Assembly: GCA_024401095.1 (NCBI GenBank)
Contig: JAKSLR010000028.1
Span: 1 to 40,235, forward strand
Direction: 5' to 3'
DNA from: Bacteroidaceae bacterium
GTDB lineage: Bacteria; Bacteroidota; Bacteroidia; Bacteroidales; Bacteroidaceae
Length of the DNA stretch: 40,235 nucleotides
Shown here: piece by piece, positions 23,387 to 32,467 of the stretch
Numbering within the stretch: the first letter of the stretch is position 1
Layout: every line of letters begins with the position of its first letter
Made by a program: the position numbers and the translations under genes
The notes under the pieces: model-generated
What the model saw: the letters and a program-made list of their open reading frames with translations, nothing else
Database searches by the model: none
What the model was told of the DNA's origin: nothing

Positions 23387-24802
23387 TTAGAAATTATCTG
23401 TTCTAAAAGGAATAAGAGGCATTCCATTAGCTCCCTTAACAGTTCCCACGCAGAAATTATGGAAATTATAGCGTACAGCTACTGGTTCTTTCACCTCATC
23501 ACTGTAAACTACAATCTGCTGGTTTTCTGCCTTTGCCTTTGCTGGGACAAACTTACGGTCTGCACCGCAGATTTCAAATCCCTGCATTTCGTCTACACTA
23601 TTAAACGCATCGGTAATGTGATCGAACGTCAGGCGAACCTTCTCCCCTTGAATTTCCATTGACTTATACTTAGGACTGTAGGTTGGTATGCCCTCCATTT
23701 TATAAGTCTCTGTAAGCGCAAGATAGCTCAAGCGCTGACCAACCTTCTCTTTCTGGGCTGGGTGAATCTGGTTGACCTCATAAGGATAAACCAAATCTGA
23801 GGTACTGATAATTCCCGTATTAACAGTCAGGTCACAGACTTTATGCTGCGCTTCGCGAAGAAGTGCACCCTGAGGATCATAACCATATTCATACGGTGCA
23901 ATCTCTACCATATAGAAAGGGAAATCTCCCTGTTTCCACTCGGAACGCCAAAGGTTAATGAGACGAGCCATACGCTCTGGCACTGTAGCATGACGGCCCA
24001 CATTACTCTCACCCTGATACCAGATACAACCTTTGATAGTATAGCCTACAATAGGATGATGCACACCATTATACATGATTTCACGACGATGATAATCCTG
24101 AGGCTCTTTCAGAATATCCTCCTTGGTATAAGCCTCTCCATACTCTTTCAGGATTTCTGCAGGGAACCAACCTTCTATCATACTGCCGCCCCACGCATTG
24201 TTGATGATACCCACAGGTACATTCAAGATACGAGTAAGATTCTCTGCAAAATAAAAGGCTGTAGCACCAAAATTAGCCGCATTGACCGGCGTACAGACTT
24301 TCCAGGTACCTTTGGCCTTATCTGCAGGCGTATAACAATGCTGCTGTTCTATAGAAGCAAAACGGATACGGTTAGCATACTGTGCAGAAAGAGCAATGGT
24401 CTGGGCAGATTCTTCCACAGGACAATTCCAGAAACCACGAAGAGGCATTTGCATATTACTCTGTCCACTGGCCAGCCATACCTCTCCTATCAAGACGTCT
24501 TCCAGGACAACAGGCTCTCCATCGCTAATGGTCAGGGTCTGAGCATCAAAGCTCGCTGTGGGAGTCTTAACAAATAGTTCCCAACGCCCAGTCTTCTTGT
24601 CAGCCTTGGTCACATAATTGTCCTGATTCCAGGAAACGGTTACCTTTACCGTCTTCCCTGCATCTGTCCATCCCCAGAGTTTTGCATCTGTCTGTTGCTG
24701 CAGGACCATATGAGAGCTGATTTGATCTGGTAATACAACTTTTGCCTGTCCGCTTACTGCACAAGCCAAAAGGGAAAGTAAGAAAAATCCAGTCTTCTTC
24801 AT
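23387..24802 (-). CDS. Sialate O-acetylesterase-family SGNH hydrolase
   Basis: A 471-residue exported esterase. After a signal peptide (residues 1-20) comes a beta-sandwich region, then the SGNH core with nucleophile Ser115 in 'LASGQSNMQMP', 'INNAWGGSMIEGWFP', 'GCIWYQGESNV' and the catalytic His in 'VNQIHPAQKEKVG'. The family (SASA) removes O-acetyl groups from sialic acids or from hemicellulose such as acetyl-xylan. No sialidase, nan gene or xylanase is nearby, so the substrate is open; the neighbouring DUF1349 lipoprotein is the only clue to carbohydrate binding. It begins 24 bases after that gene and is probably co-transcribed with it. Periplasmic location is inferred from the signal peptide. 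Confidence 0.88.
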   Translation of the reverse strand: MKKTGFFLLSLLACAVSGQAKVVLPDQISSHMVLQQQTDAKLWGWTDAGKTVKVTVSWNQDNYVTKADKKTGRWELFVKTPTASFDAQTLTISDGEPVVLEDVLIGEVWLASGQSNMQMPLRGFWNCPVEESAQTIALSAQYANRIRFASIEQQHCYTPADKAKGTWKVCTPVNAANFGATAFYFAENLTRILNVPVGIINNAWGGSMIEGWFPAEILKEYGEAYTKEDILKEPQDYHRREIMYNGVHHPIVGYTIKGCIWYQGESNVGRHATVPERMARLINLWRSEWKQGDFPFYMVEIAPYEYGYDPQGALLREAQHKVCDLTVNTGIISTSDLVYPYEVNQIHPAQKEKVGQRLSYLALTETYKMEGIPTYSPKYKSMEIQGEKVRLTFDHITDAFNSVDEMQGFEICGADRKFVPAKAKAENQQIVVYSDEVKEPVAVRYNFHNFCVGTVKGANGMPLIPFRTDNF

Positions 24803-24826
24803 AAAAATGTCATAGCATATTAATAA

Positions 24827-25567
24827 TTATTCTCCAGAAGGTCTTTCCATCTTGCTGAACTTCATATCTGTAAAGACAGCTTTGAAAGAGCCTTCTTTAT
24901 TTGGTGAACAGGCATATACACCCACCCGAACTTCTTCATCGGCATGATTCAAGTGACAGAAACGAAGAATCTCATATTTTTCTCCATCCTGTGAAGACAT
25001 GATCATATAGTCACAACCACTACGCATCACTCTGTACCAGACAGTCCTTACCGAGGCAGGTATTGGAGAAGGAGCCCAATCGGAACGTCCATCCTGATTA
25101 TTTACACTGCCCAACAAACCATTTTCATCGCTCCAATGCTCAACAGAAGCTTTCAGCCAGTTATTCTCATCAACATAAATCACAGGCCCACACTGATCGT
25201 ATGTACTCTTGGCATCACTGAATTCTGTCTTTACGCTGAAAGTAAAATCCTTTACTCTGGTATTCAGGACATATACAGGTGCATTGACCAAATCGGTTGC
25301 ATTCATGGTGTGCAACCACAAATCGGTAGCAGGCTCTGTGACTAATTCCAATGTATCTCCATGGATGGAATGAACTTTTGGTTCGTTAACCCAAGAAAAA
25401 GAATCCAGGTTTAGTTCTGCTTTTCCTTCCAGGATATCACGCACCATATCCGGCGCATCGGTAGCAGCCAATTGCTCTGTCTGTTCTACAACTTTCGTTT
25501 TCCCTTTTTCACCGCAGGCGCACAGGCACAATGCCAGACCTGCCAATGTCAAGATTTTTGTGTTCAT
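24827..25567 (-). CDS. DUF1349 lipoprotein
   Basis: A 246-residue lipoprotein. The signal MNTKILTLAGLALCLCAC ends in lipobox LCAC (lipidated Cys18). The remainder is a DUF1349 concanavalin-like beta sandwich ('SFSWVNEPKVHSIHGDTLEL', 'DFTFSVKTEFSDAKSTYDQCGPVIYVDENNWL' region, 'YKVMRSG'-like strand 'WYRVMRSGCDYMIMSSQDG'). Such domains often bind glycans, but no ligand has been established for most members. I chose the Met at 25567 because it directly precedes the lipoprotein signal. It is the first gene of a pair with the esterase, 24 bases apart, and is likely surface- or periplasm-anchored. Confidence 0.82.
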   Translation of the reverse strand: MNTKILTLAGLALCLCACGEKGKTKVVEQTEQLAATDAPDMVRDILEGKAELNLDSFSWVNEPKVHSIHGDTLELVTEPATDLWLHTMNATDLVNAPVYVLNTRVKDFTFSVKTEFSDAKSTYDQCGPVIYVDENNWLKASVEHWSDENGLLGSVNNQDGRSDWAPSPIPASVRTVWYRVMRSGCDYMIMSSQDGEKYEILRFCHLNHADEEVRVGVYACSPNKEGSFKAVFTDMKFSKMERPSGE

Positions 25568-25600
25568 GGCGTTTTTATTTATGTATCGATGTTCTAGCTG

Positions 25601-25608
25601 CAAATATA
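25601..25608 (-). promoter_or_regulatory. -7 box of the DUF1349-esterase pair
   Basis: Minus-strand TATATTTG, 33 bases before the start codon, matches TAnnTTTG. The -33 position falls in the 3' end of the upstream gene and shows no TTTG. Confidence 0.4.
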
Positions 25609-25621
25609 ATAAAAATAATGA

Positions 25622-27328
25622 TTACCCCTTCTGTTTCTGGAGATAAGCCAGTTCACTGAGTGCAAAATCAGCATTAACAGGTTCCTGGAGCAGCTCTTGA
25701 AGCAATTTCTCCGCCTCATCCCACATTTTGAGGTCGACTAGAACATAAGCTTTACGACGACGCAGGAAATTCTTGAACATAACCAGATTTGGATCTTCTT
25801 TAGGGTTGCTTTCTGAATTTTCCTCATCCTCATCCGAAGAATCTTCTGGTTTTGGCAGAGCATCCAATATACCGTTGATCACATAGATTGCACGGAAATC
25901 CTTGAAATTCACCAGACAGTTCACATATTCGGTAGTCTCTACATAGTGATGGAACTGGAAAACAATGTCCAAATAGAAAAATGCCTGAGTGTACAGACGC
26001 AACTCATTATAACAAAAGCCTATCAAGAAACATACATTGTAGAACTTGTCTAACATGTCCTTATCCAGCTGCTGATAATGAAGGTTCATTTCCCTGTAGA
26101 TGTATTCCAGATGTCTCAATGCTTCACAGAATCGATGCTCATCGAAATATTTCTTACCCCAATAAAACTCCATGGCCAGATTAGGCTTGTCCAAATCACA
26201 GATCAGACGCTGTTCTTCGGTCATGTCCTTTAAATTCTTGGCTGCCAGTTTTTCCTTGGCATCTTCCCACATATAACGGAACTCTGCCTCATGGTTTTCC
26301 TCGCTTGTCTTGTCGTATGCCACCACAAACGAATGTGAGAGAACTTCCATTGGCCTGCCTGCATGCACATTAGGCTGCAAACCCGGACACATCACGTTTA
26401 CACGGAAATAAATGGATTTCTCCGCTTCCACCTTAGGAGTAACCTGTATGGTTACACTTTCATTCTTTCCCTTTAAGATGAAAGTTACCTCATCGGATTT
26501 TACCTTTGCGCTTTCTCCCTCTCCTTCCAATAAAGGAGATAATATAGGGTAATCTCTTATCTGTGCCTGATCTCCCAAGATAAGCAACTGATCCGTTACC
26601 ACTCTCATTTCTTCAAATCGAGCAGGATCCTTCACGGTATAAAACTGATTTACAATGTCACCGACAGTGATGCTGCGATCCTTTTGCGCACGAGGATTTA
26701 TCGGCATTTGCTGATGAAGCAGTTCCTGTTCATTGAGCAGATACATCATTCGTGCATTTTGCATGTTCTCTATCTGAAGATCTACAGGATGGTTTTTATC
26801 CATGCCTTTCATCTTTTCTTCCAGTTTGGAACAGAAATCACGCTGTAAGGCAAAATGACTCTCCAGGATTGCCTTAAAAGAACCATTCACGTCATTTTTC
26901 TGCAGTGGTACATTGAAACCTGTAAAGATGTGGATAAAGATTCTATTCTTGCTTTCATCAAAAGTATAAAGGAACTTAGAAAATCGTGCACGGAAATTCA
27001 TGTCATTGCAATGAATACGCACCAGGTTCAGATACTCTGGCTCCACATCATAGATGAAAGGGAATTCTATATTGATGATATTGGACTTCTTTGAGGCATC
27101 TAAGCGGAAATGCCCTCCTTGATAATCAAACAGATAATAAATAGAATTATCTCTGTCCTCTGCCTTGAATTCGCAGTTCATGGCTTGCAGCATGTACTCC
27201 ACAAACTCCGTAGCAGGAACTGGCTCTTCTGCTGTTTCCTGAATAGGTTCTTCTACTGCAGCTGTTTCTACTGCTGTTAATTCTGGTTCAGTCTCTTTTT
27301 TAGTCTTGAATCTGTCAAAAATACTCAT
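25622..27328 (-). CDS. Large cytoplasmic protein, YbjN-like domain plus TPR-like repeats
   Basis: A 568-residue protein without a signal peptide. It begins with a short basic stretch (MSIFDRFKTKKE) and an acidic, low-complexity linker of Glu/Ala/Pro. Residues about 38-150 resemble a YbjN / type III chaperone-like fold ('FVEYMLQAMNCEFKAED', 'GGHFRLDASKKSNIINIEFP'). A central beta-rich region follows ('VTFILKGKNESVTIQVTPK'). Residues about 385-565 contain helix pairs with TPR spacing ('CEALRHLEYIYREMN', 'CYNELRLYTQAFFYLDIVF', 'MWDEAEKLLQELLQEP') interrupted by an acidic Ser/Asp/Glu loop. The family is not recognised by name; scaffold or chaperone-like work is inferred. I chose the Met at 27328 over one 10 codons upstream. 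It is divergent from the 212-residue gene at 27461. Confidence 0.72.
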   Translation of the reverse strand: MSIFDRFKTKKETEPELTAVETAAVEEPIQETAEEPVPATEFVEYMLQAMNCEFKAEDRDNSIYYLFDYQGGHFRLDASKKSNIINIEFPFIYDVEPEYLNLVRIHCNDMNFRARFSKFLYTFDESKNRIFIHIFTGFNVPLQKNDVNGSFKAILESHFALQRDFCSKLEEKMKGMDKNHPVDLQIENMQNARMMYLLNEQELLHQQMPINPRAQKDRSITVGDIVNQFYTVKDPARFEEMRVVTDQLLILGDQAQIRDYPILSPLLEGEGESAKVKSDEVTFILKGKNESVTIQVTPKVEAEKSIYFRVNVMCPGLQPNVHAGRPMEVLSHSFVVAYDKTSEENHEAEFRYMWEDAKEKLAAKNLKDMTEEQRLICDLDKPNLAMEFYWGKKYFDEHRFCEALRHLEYIYREMNLHYQQLDKDMLDKFYNVCFLIGFCYNELRLYTQAFFYLDIVFQFHHYVETTEYVNCLVNFKDFRAIYVINGILDALPKPEDSSDEDEENSESNPKEDPNLVMFKNFLRRRKAYVLVDLKMWDEAEKLLQELLQEPVNADFALSELAYLQKQKG

Positions 27329-27387
27329 AAAAACGTTTTTTATACACTTACAACACAAAGTGTGCCAAAAAAAAGCCGTGACAATAA

Positions 27388-27418
27388 TTTGGCCAAATCA
27401 AGAAAAATTGTAATTTTG
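27388..27418 (+). promoter_or_regulatory. Promoter of the 212-residue unknown gene
   Basis: TTTG (27388-27391), 19 bases, then TAATTTTG (27411-27418), an exact consensus match, 42 bases before the start codon. Confidence 0.78.
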
Positions 27419-27460
27419 CACGGAATTTTATTTTTCAGAAAAATATAAACAGAAACATAC

Positions 27461-28099
27461 ATGGGATTCTTTAGTAAAATATTTGGCAAGAAACAGGAAG
27501 AGCCTGTAGGACGCGTGGGCGGCATGGAAGATTTCATGAGCCTTATCAGCGTGTACTATCAGTGCATCATCGCTACTCAGGTTGGTGTGACCAACTTGGC
27601 TATTTTGCCTGACTTGCGCAAGTTCAAGCAAACCCTCAAGATACCTACTGTAAACAACAAATTGGGCGTTGGTGAGAAGAACAAGTGCAAGAAAATGCTG
27701 CAAGACATCTATGGCCTTAAGGATGACTTCTTCAAGGAAATTGACAATAGTGTCAAGAAGTCTTGCCGTAATATGAATGACATTAAACAATATTTCGGTG
27801 TATTCCAGGCATTCAGTCAAGATTTGATGATGCTCATGGGTAACCTCATGCAATGGAAGTTCCGTCTGCCTAGCATGTTCAAGAAGCAGCTGTACACCAT
27901 GACAATGAAAACTGTTCATGAAATCATGACCAGCAACAACTGGAACGATGAGGGTGTGCGTAAGACCGTATTCAGCATCCGTAAATACCAGTCTTATCTA
28001 GGATACAGCGAAAATTGGATTACCGAATATGTCTATAACATCGTGATGCTGGCTAAGAAAGAGCCAAAACAGACCGATCAAGATACATCTATAAATTAA
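27461..28099 (+). CDS. Unknown helical cytoplasmic protein
   Basis: I do not recognise this 212-residue protein. It starts with a basic amphipathic stretch (MGFFSKIFGKKQEE), much like the first residues of the divergent YbjN/TPR-like protein (MSIFDRFKTKKE). The rest is predicted mostly helical, basic and rich in Met, Lys and Phe ('VGEKNKCKKMLQDIYGLKDD', 'MFKKQLYTMTMKTVHEIM', 'TVFSIRKYQSYLGYSENWI'). No signal peptide, membrane helix, or catalytic motif is visible. It has a well-formed promoter and codon use like its neighbours, so it is a real gene. A second promoter separates it from the following coiled-coil gene. Confidence 0.8.
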   Translation: MGFFSKIFGKKQEEPVGRVGGMEDFMSLISVYYQCIIATQVGVTNLAILPDLRKFKQTLKIPTVNNKLGVGEKNKCKKMLQDIYGLKDDFFKEIDNSVKKSCRNMNDIKQYFGVFQAFSQDLMMLMGNLMQWKFRLPSMFKKQLYTMTMKTVHEIMTSNNWNDEGVRKTVFSIRKYQSYLGYSENWITEYVYNIVMLAKKEPKQTDQDTSIN

Positions 28100-28108
28100 C
28101 CCATTTAA

Positions 28109-28140
28109 TTTGGCCAGTTCAAGGCAAAATGCTATATTTG
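28109..28140 (+). promoter_or_regulatory. Promoter of the coiled-coil-zapA unit
   Basis: TTTG (28109-28112), 20 bases, then TATATTTG (28133-28140), 17 bases before the start codon. An exact consensus match. Confidence 0.78.
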
Positions 28141-28157
28141 CCACATAGATTAATTGT

Positions 28158-28451
28158 ATGACACAGGAAGAGCTCATCAAACTGGAGAAATTTGAGGCAC
28201 ATTTCCACTTGCTCATGGAAAAATACATGCAGCTGAAAGGTGAGAAAGAGCGCCTGAATACTCTTGTGCAGCAGCAACAGGAGGAGATTGCCAGCTTGAA
28301 GGAAAAGAACAATGAGCTCAATGTTCAATACAACAACCTGAAACTGGCCAGAATAATCTCTGTCAGTGGCCAAGATCTTGAGGCCTCTAAGAAGAGATTA
28401 GCAAAACTGGTGCGTGATGTGGACAAATGCATCGCTTTACTGAATACATAA
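28158..28451 (+). CDS. Small coiled-coil protein upstream of zapA
   Basis: A 97-residue soluble protein that is almost all heptad repeats (residues about 8-66, 'KGEKERLNTLVQQQQEEIAS' and 'LKEKNNELNVQYNNLK'), with a short helical C-terminus 'LAKLVRDVDKCIALLNT'. It is the first gene of a unit with zapA, 10 bases apart. Size, coiled coil and position recall ZapB, the ZapA partner in gamma-proteobacteria, but sequence identity cannot be claimed from coiled-coil composition. A divisome role beside ZapA is an inference from context. Confidence 0.8.
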   Translation: MTQEELIKLEKFEAHFHLLMEKYMQLKGEKERLNTLVQQQQEEIASLKEKNNELNVQYNNLKLARIISVSGQDLEASKKRLAKLVRDVDKCIALLNT

Positions 28452-28461
28452 ACCGTAAAAG

Positions 28462-28764
28462 ATGCAAATGAACATGGAAAACGATAAATTCATCATAACA
28501 CTAACCGTTGCTGGCGACAAGTTCCCACTTACCATCAAAAGATCGGAAGAGGAACTGTACCGTCGTGCAGCAACAATGATCAACGACAAGCTGAATCAGC
28601 TTCGCAGCCGCTATGGTGAAGGCATAGCGGACAAGCAGATGAAGATGGTAGCATTAACCATGGCCGTAAACTACACCAAGACAGAGAATATGCAGTCCGC
28701 AGGCCCTGTCTTCGAACGCTTGGAACAGCTTGACCGTGAGGTCTTGGAGTTGTTGAAAGACTAA
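28462..28764 (+). CDS. zapA: Cell division protein ZapA
   Basis: ZapA binds FtsZ and bundles its filaments at the division site. The 100-residue protein has the family layout: an N-terminal beta hairpin ('KFIITLTVAGDKFPLTIKRS'), the helix 'EEELYRRAATMINDKLNQLR', then the C-terminal coiled-coil helix starting 'DKQMKMVALTMAVNYTKTE'. The first Met is used, though Met3 or Met5 is also possible. It follows the small coiled-coil gene by 10 bases, and a long hairpin lies between it and rny. Confidence 0.9.
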   Translation: MQMNMENDKFIITLTVAGDKFPLTIKRSEEELYRRAATMINDKLNQLRSRYGEGIADKQMKMVALTMAVNYTKTENMQSAGPVFERLEQLDREVLELLKD

Positions 28765-28786
28765 ATTATTGAATTATTGAGAGTTC

Positions 28787-28829
28787 GCACCGGTTAAGGC
28801 ATTCTGCAAGGGATGTCTTAATGCGGTGC
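28787..28829 (+). terminator. Long hairpin between zapA and rny (terminator or leader element)
   Basis: GCACCG (28787-28792) pairs with CGGTGC (28824-28829), and the stem continues inward through TTAAGGCATT with GATGTCTTAA (with G-T pairs) to a small loop. A T/A-rich tail (TTTTATATTTATATATT) follows, then the rny start codon 30 bases on. It could terminate zapA transcription or attenuate rny. I see no separate promoter for rny. Confidence 0.65.
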
Positions 28830-28858
28830 TTTTATATTTATATATTAAGTAAACAAAA

Positions 28859-30391
28859 ATGGTAACAATAATTATCGCAATTGTAGCTATCCTTGTAGGT
28901 ATGGCTTTGGGATTTTGTATTTTCCGCTATGTGGCTAAGGGGAAATACAACAGCATCTTGGCTAGTGCCGAAGAGGAAGCACAAGTTATCAAGGAAAAGA
29001 AGCTCCTGGAAGTGAAGGAGAAATTCCTTAACAAGAAAGCTGAGCTGGAAAAGGAAGTACAGCAGCGCAACCAGCGTATTCAGCAGGCAGAGAACAAACT
29101 CAAGCAGCGTGAAATGACACTGAACCAGCGTCAGGACGACTTGAACCGCAAGAATCGTGAGAATGACAACTTGAAGCAGAACTTAGAGAACAAGCAGAAA
29201 CGCTTGGATGAGAAGGTTCAGGAAGTTGAAAAACTCCGCAATGAAGAGCTTACAAAATTGGAAACAATTAGTGGTTTGAGCGCTGAGGAAGCAAAAGAAC
29301 ACCTGGTAGAATCTTTAAAAGATGAAGCAAAGACTCAAGCTGCCAGCTACATCAATGACATTGTAGAAGATGCCAAGATTGAAGCCAACAAGCAAGCTAA
29401 GAAGATTATCATCCAGAGCATTCAGCGTGTAGCCACAGAAACCGCTATTGAAAATTCAGTAACAGTATTCCATATTGACAACGATGAAGTAAAGGGAAGA
29501 ATCATCGGCCGTGAAGGTCGTAACATCCGTGCTCTGGAAGCTGCTACCGGTGTAGAAATCGTCGTAGATGATACTCCTGAAGCTATCGTGCTTAGCGCAT
29601 TTGACCCTGTTCGCCGTGAAATTGCACGTCTGGCATTGCACCAGTTGGTACAGGACGGACGTATTCACCCTGCACGTATCGAGGAAGTTGTTGCAAAAGT
29701 CAAGAAGCAGGTTGAGGAAGAGGTTATTGAAACCGGTAAGCGTACTACCATCGACTTAGGAGTACATGGTCTTCATCCAGAACTTATCCGCATCATCGGT
29801 AAGATGAAGTACCGTTCTTCATACGGACAGAACCTGTTGCAGCACGCTCGTGAAACAGCAAATCTCTGTGCAGTCATGGCTAGCGAATTAGGTCTGAATC
29901 CTAAGAAGGCAAAGCGTGCCGGTCTGCTTCATGATATTGGTAAGGTGCCTGATGAGGAGCCAGAATTGCCACACGCAATCTACGGTGCTAAGCTAGCAGA
30001 GAAATACAAGGAAAAGCCAGATATCTGCAATGCTATCGGTGCTCACCACGATGAGATGGAAATGAATACACTCTTGGCTCCTATCGTACAAGTTTGTGAT
30101 GCTATCTCCGGTGCACGTCCAGGTGCACGCCGTGAAATCGTAGAAGCTTACATTAAGCGTCTGAACGACCTTGAGAACATTGCCATGAGCTATCCTGGCG
30201 TAACCAAGACATACGCTATCCAGGCTGGTCGTGAGTTGCGTGTCATTGTAGGAGCAGACAAGATTGACGATGCTCAGACAGAGAAACTGAGTGGCGAAAT
30301 TGCTACAAAAATTCAGAACGAAATGACTTACCCAGGACAGGTAAAGATCACTGTTATCCGTGAAACACGTTCTGTAAGCTACGCTAAGTAA
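28859..30391 (+). CDS. rny: Ribonuclease Y
   Basis: RNase Y is a membrane-bound endoribonuclease that starts mRNA decay. The 510-residue protein has an N-terminal membrane helix (residues 2-22), a long coiled coil (about 30-150, '[19 protein letters not shown]'), a KH domain at about 208-270 ('[17 protein letters not shown]') and an HD domain with the metal-binding His358-Asp359 ('[13 protein letters not shown]') and 'IGAHHDEME'. Length and domain order match the family exactly. It follows zapA after a hairpin-bearing spacer and ends in a strong terminator shared with the convergent men operon. Confidence 0.98.
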   Translation: MVTIIIAIVAILVGMALGFCIFRYVAKGKYNSILASAEEEAQVIKEKKLLEVKEKFLNKKAELEKEVQQRNQRIQQAENKLKQREMTLNQRQDDLNRKNRENDNLKQNLENKQKRLDEKVQEVEKLRNEELTKLETISGLSAEEAKEHLVESLKDEAKTQAASYINDIVEDAKIEANKQAKKIIIQSIQRVATETAIENSVTVFHIDNDEVKGRIIGREGRNIRALEAATGVEIVVDDTPEAIVLSAFDPVRREIARLALHQLVQDGRIHPARIEEVVAKVKKQVEEEVIETGKRTTIDLGVHGLHPELIRIIGKMKYRSSYGQNLLQHARETANLCAVMASELGLNPKKAKRAGLLHDIGKVPDEEPELPHAIYGAKLAEKYKEKPDICNAIGAHHDEMEMNTLLAPIVQVCDAISGARPGARREIVEAYIKRLNDLENIAMSYPGVTKTYAIQAGRELRVIVGADKIDDAQTEKLSGEIATKIQNEMTYPGQVKITVIRETRSVSYAK

Positions 30392-30414
30392 TTTTAAATA
30401 CAATAATAAAAAAA

Positions 30415-30437
30415 GGAGCACCTCACATGGGTGCTCC
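30415..30437. terminator. Bidirectional terminator between rny and menE
   Basis: GGAGCACC pairs with GGTGCTCC around a 7-base loop, flanked by seven A on one side and seven T on the other. It lies 23 bases after rny and 5 bases after the menE stop on the opposite strand. Confidence 0.93.
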
Positions 30438-30442
30438 TTTTT

Positions 30443-31414
30443 TTATCTTGCCAGCTTTTCAGCCTCAGCTCTACTTATCTTGCCTGTCTCTGTTCTTGGA
30501 ATTGCTGGAACCTTTATAATTACCTTAGGTACCTCATAGCGATTCAAATGCAAGAATGCTTCATGCAGTTTTTCTTCCGGCACATCTTCACCAGAAACCA
30601 GTAATACTACCACCTCTCCGAATTTTGCATCTTTCCGACGAGTTATGCAGAATGGCACATGCAGATAGGATTGAAGCTTGGCTTCTATCTGCTCTATCTG
30701 CAATTTAATCCCGCCAGAACAGATAACATTGTCCCTACGTCCCAAAATACGGAATTTCCCGTCTTTTATCTCTGCAAGGTCATTTGTGACCAGCACGCCG
30801 TCATGAACCAGAGGAGCATCTATCATGAGACAACCTTCTTGATTTAAAGCTACTCGCACACTGTCAAAAGGCGTATACCACTCACTGGAAGAAGAACCGT
30901 TCAGTCGGCGGAGAGCTATGTGCGAAAGTGTCTCTGTCATACCGTAGGTACTCCAGATAAATCCTTCTGAATGGAGGTCACGAATAGCTGTCTGCAACTC
31001 AGCACTAATGGCTCCTCCACCTATGATTAAATGTCGGATATGTTTTAACGCTTCACGTTCTTCTGGCACTTGCAAAGAACAGAATACCTGAGAAGGGACC
31101 ATGGCAGCAAAAACCAGTTTCTCTCCGTCCAATCCAGCTAAAGGATGGTTAGAGGGCTCTACTTGTATCAGTTTCAATCCACGCTCCAGAGAACGCACCA
31201 CCACCATCTTGCCGGCTATGTAATCCAACGGCATGCAAAGCAGTGCTGTATCTCCGGACTGCAGGTTCAGGAAGTCACAGGTGATGCGGGCAGAATTCAG
31301 CATCTTGCTTTTCTCTACCCACATAGGTTTGGGAGTTCCCGTACTGCCACTGGTATGCACCAGCACTCGTTCGTCGGGATTATTCCACTCTATCAGAAAC
31401 TCCTGTAGTGTCAT
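30443..31414 (-). CDS. menE: o-Succinylbenzoate-CoA ligase (short form)
   Basis: MenE activates o-succinylbenzoate with ATP and CoA in menaquinone synthesis. The 323-residue protein has the AMP-binding P-loop 'HTSGSTGTPKPM' at 20-31, 'STYGMTETLSHIALR', 'LGRRDNVICSGGIKLQIEQIE' and the catalytic Lys in 'RTETGKISRAEAEKL'. It is shorter than the usual 450-500 residues because the region before the P-loop is almost absent; the reading frame does not extend upstream past menC, so this is a compact form rather than a start error. It is the last gene of the men unit, 4 bases after menC, and ends at the rny-facing terminator. Confidence 0.92.
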   Translation of the reverse strand: MTLQEFLIEWNNPDERVLVHTSGSTGTPKPMWVEKSKMLNSARITCDFLNLQSGDTALLCMPLDYIAGKMVVVRSLERGLKLIQVEPSNHPLAGLDGEKLVFAAMVPSQVFCSLQVPEEREALKHIRHLIIGGGAISAELQTAIRDLHSEGFIWSTYGMTETLSHIALRRLNGSSSSEWYTPFDSVRVALNQEGCLMIDAPLVHDGVLVTNDLAEIKDGKFRILGRRDNVICSGGIKLQIEQIEAKLQSYLHVPFCITRRKDAKFGEVVVLLVSGEDVPEEKLHEAFLHLNRYEVPKVIIKVPAIPRTETGKISRAEAEKLAR

Positions 31415-31418
31415 AGGT

Positions 31419-32459
31419 TTATTTCTTTACCCAGAGACGATGACCTCTCAATTCTATGTCCTGATCTATGTTGTCAGTATAAAGCAAACCTGTGCCTAAT
31501 CCTTGAGCAAAGTTCACCTTAGGTCCATAGATACGTGCAGCCAGAAGGGCCACGTTTTTTAATCCGATATTGCTTTCCAATGCAGAGGTAATCCAAGAAC
31601 CGATGCCTCGCTTGGAAGCTTGGTTGATCCACTCCATAGATCCTGTCACTCCACCGTGCAGCGTTGGTTTGACGACAATATATTGAGGACGAATATAATC
31701 TAACAGAGCCTGACGTTGATCAGCATGGTTCACCCCTATCAGTTCTTCATCTAGAGCTATCGGTATTGGAGTGTTTCTGCACAGTTCTGCCATCATGTCC
31801 CATGAACCGTCTTCCCCTTGTTGCCACTTGGCCAAGATAGGCTGTTCTATGGAATGTATGCCCCATTTGGCAAGTTGATCCAGTTTCTGCATAGCTTCCT
31901 CAGGCTTGAAACCGCCATTGGCATCTACACGAAGCTGCAGGCTGTCTGCTGAGAATCTGGACCGGATCTTCTCTATCAGTCTCAGTTCTTCTTCCCAGGC
32001 TATCGCACCTATCTTGAGTTTAATGCAACGAAAACCCATGCATAGTTTTTTCTTTACTTGATCAAGCATCTCATCGTAATCCGACATCCATATCAGCCCA
32101 TTGGCTGGAATACCTTCTTCACCGAGCGCAAAAGGGGTATCATATAGCAAAGGATTCTTTTGATAGTCGAACATGGCCGACTCCAGTGCAAATAGTAGAG
32201 CCGGGTATGGTCGAAGATACTCGGTATAATCTTCACTGGCTATAGCAGTCTCTATGAGCTTACCCACCGCTTCCATGCTTGGATAGGCATGACGGTCACA
32301 GGAAAGATCTGGCAAAGGAGCACACTCGCCCATACCAAAACGCTTGCTCTCCTCGTCAGAGATAGTAAGGATGTAGATTTTGTGCTCTGTATATGCCCCT
32401 CTTGAAGTCCTGGCAGGCTTCTTGAAGTGCAAGGTGCGTTCCAAAATAGATATGTTCAT
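31419..32459 (-). CDS. menC: o-Succinylbenzoate synthase
   Basis: MenC dehydrates SHCHC to o-succinylbenzoate. The 346-residue enolase-superfamily protein has the catalytic Lys pair in 'CIKLKIGAIAWEEEL', metal ligands in 'RVDANGGF', 'SIEQPI' and 'IALDEELIG', and the second catalytic Lys in 'IVVKPTLHGG'. All expected residues are present. It lies 8 bases after menB and 4 before menE, so it is certainly part of the operon. Other enolase-type enzymes (dipeptide epimerase) are similar in motif, but the context settles the assignment. Confidence 0.95.
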   Translation of the reverse strand: MNISILERTLHFKKPARTSRGAYTEHKIYILTISDEESKRFGMGECAPLPDLSCDRHAYPSMEAVGKLIETAIASEDYTEYLRPYPALLFALESAMFDYQKNPLLYDTPFALGEEGIPANGLIWMSDYDEMLDQVKKKLCMGFRCIKLKIGAIAWEEELRLIEKIRSRFSADSLQLRVDANGGFKPEEAMQKLDQLAKWGIHSIEQPILAKWQQGEDGSWDMMAELCRNTPIPIALDEELIGVNHADQRQALLDYIRPQYIVVKPTLHGGVTGSMEWINQASKRGIGSWITSALESNIGLKNVALLAARIYGPKVNFAQGLGTGLLYTDNIDQDIELRGHRLWVKK

Positions 32460-32467
32460 GCGCCTGA

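Noticed and set aside
28765..28858. 6S RNA between zapA and rny
   Set aside because: 6S RNA is near zapA in some bacteria, but this spacer is only 94 bases and holds a single hairpin without the long stem and central bubble.
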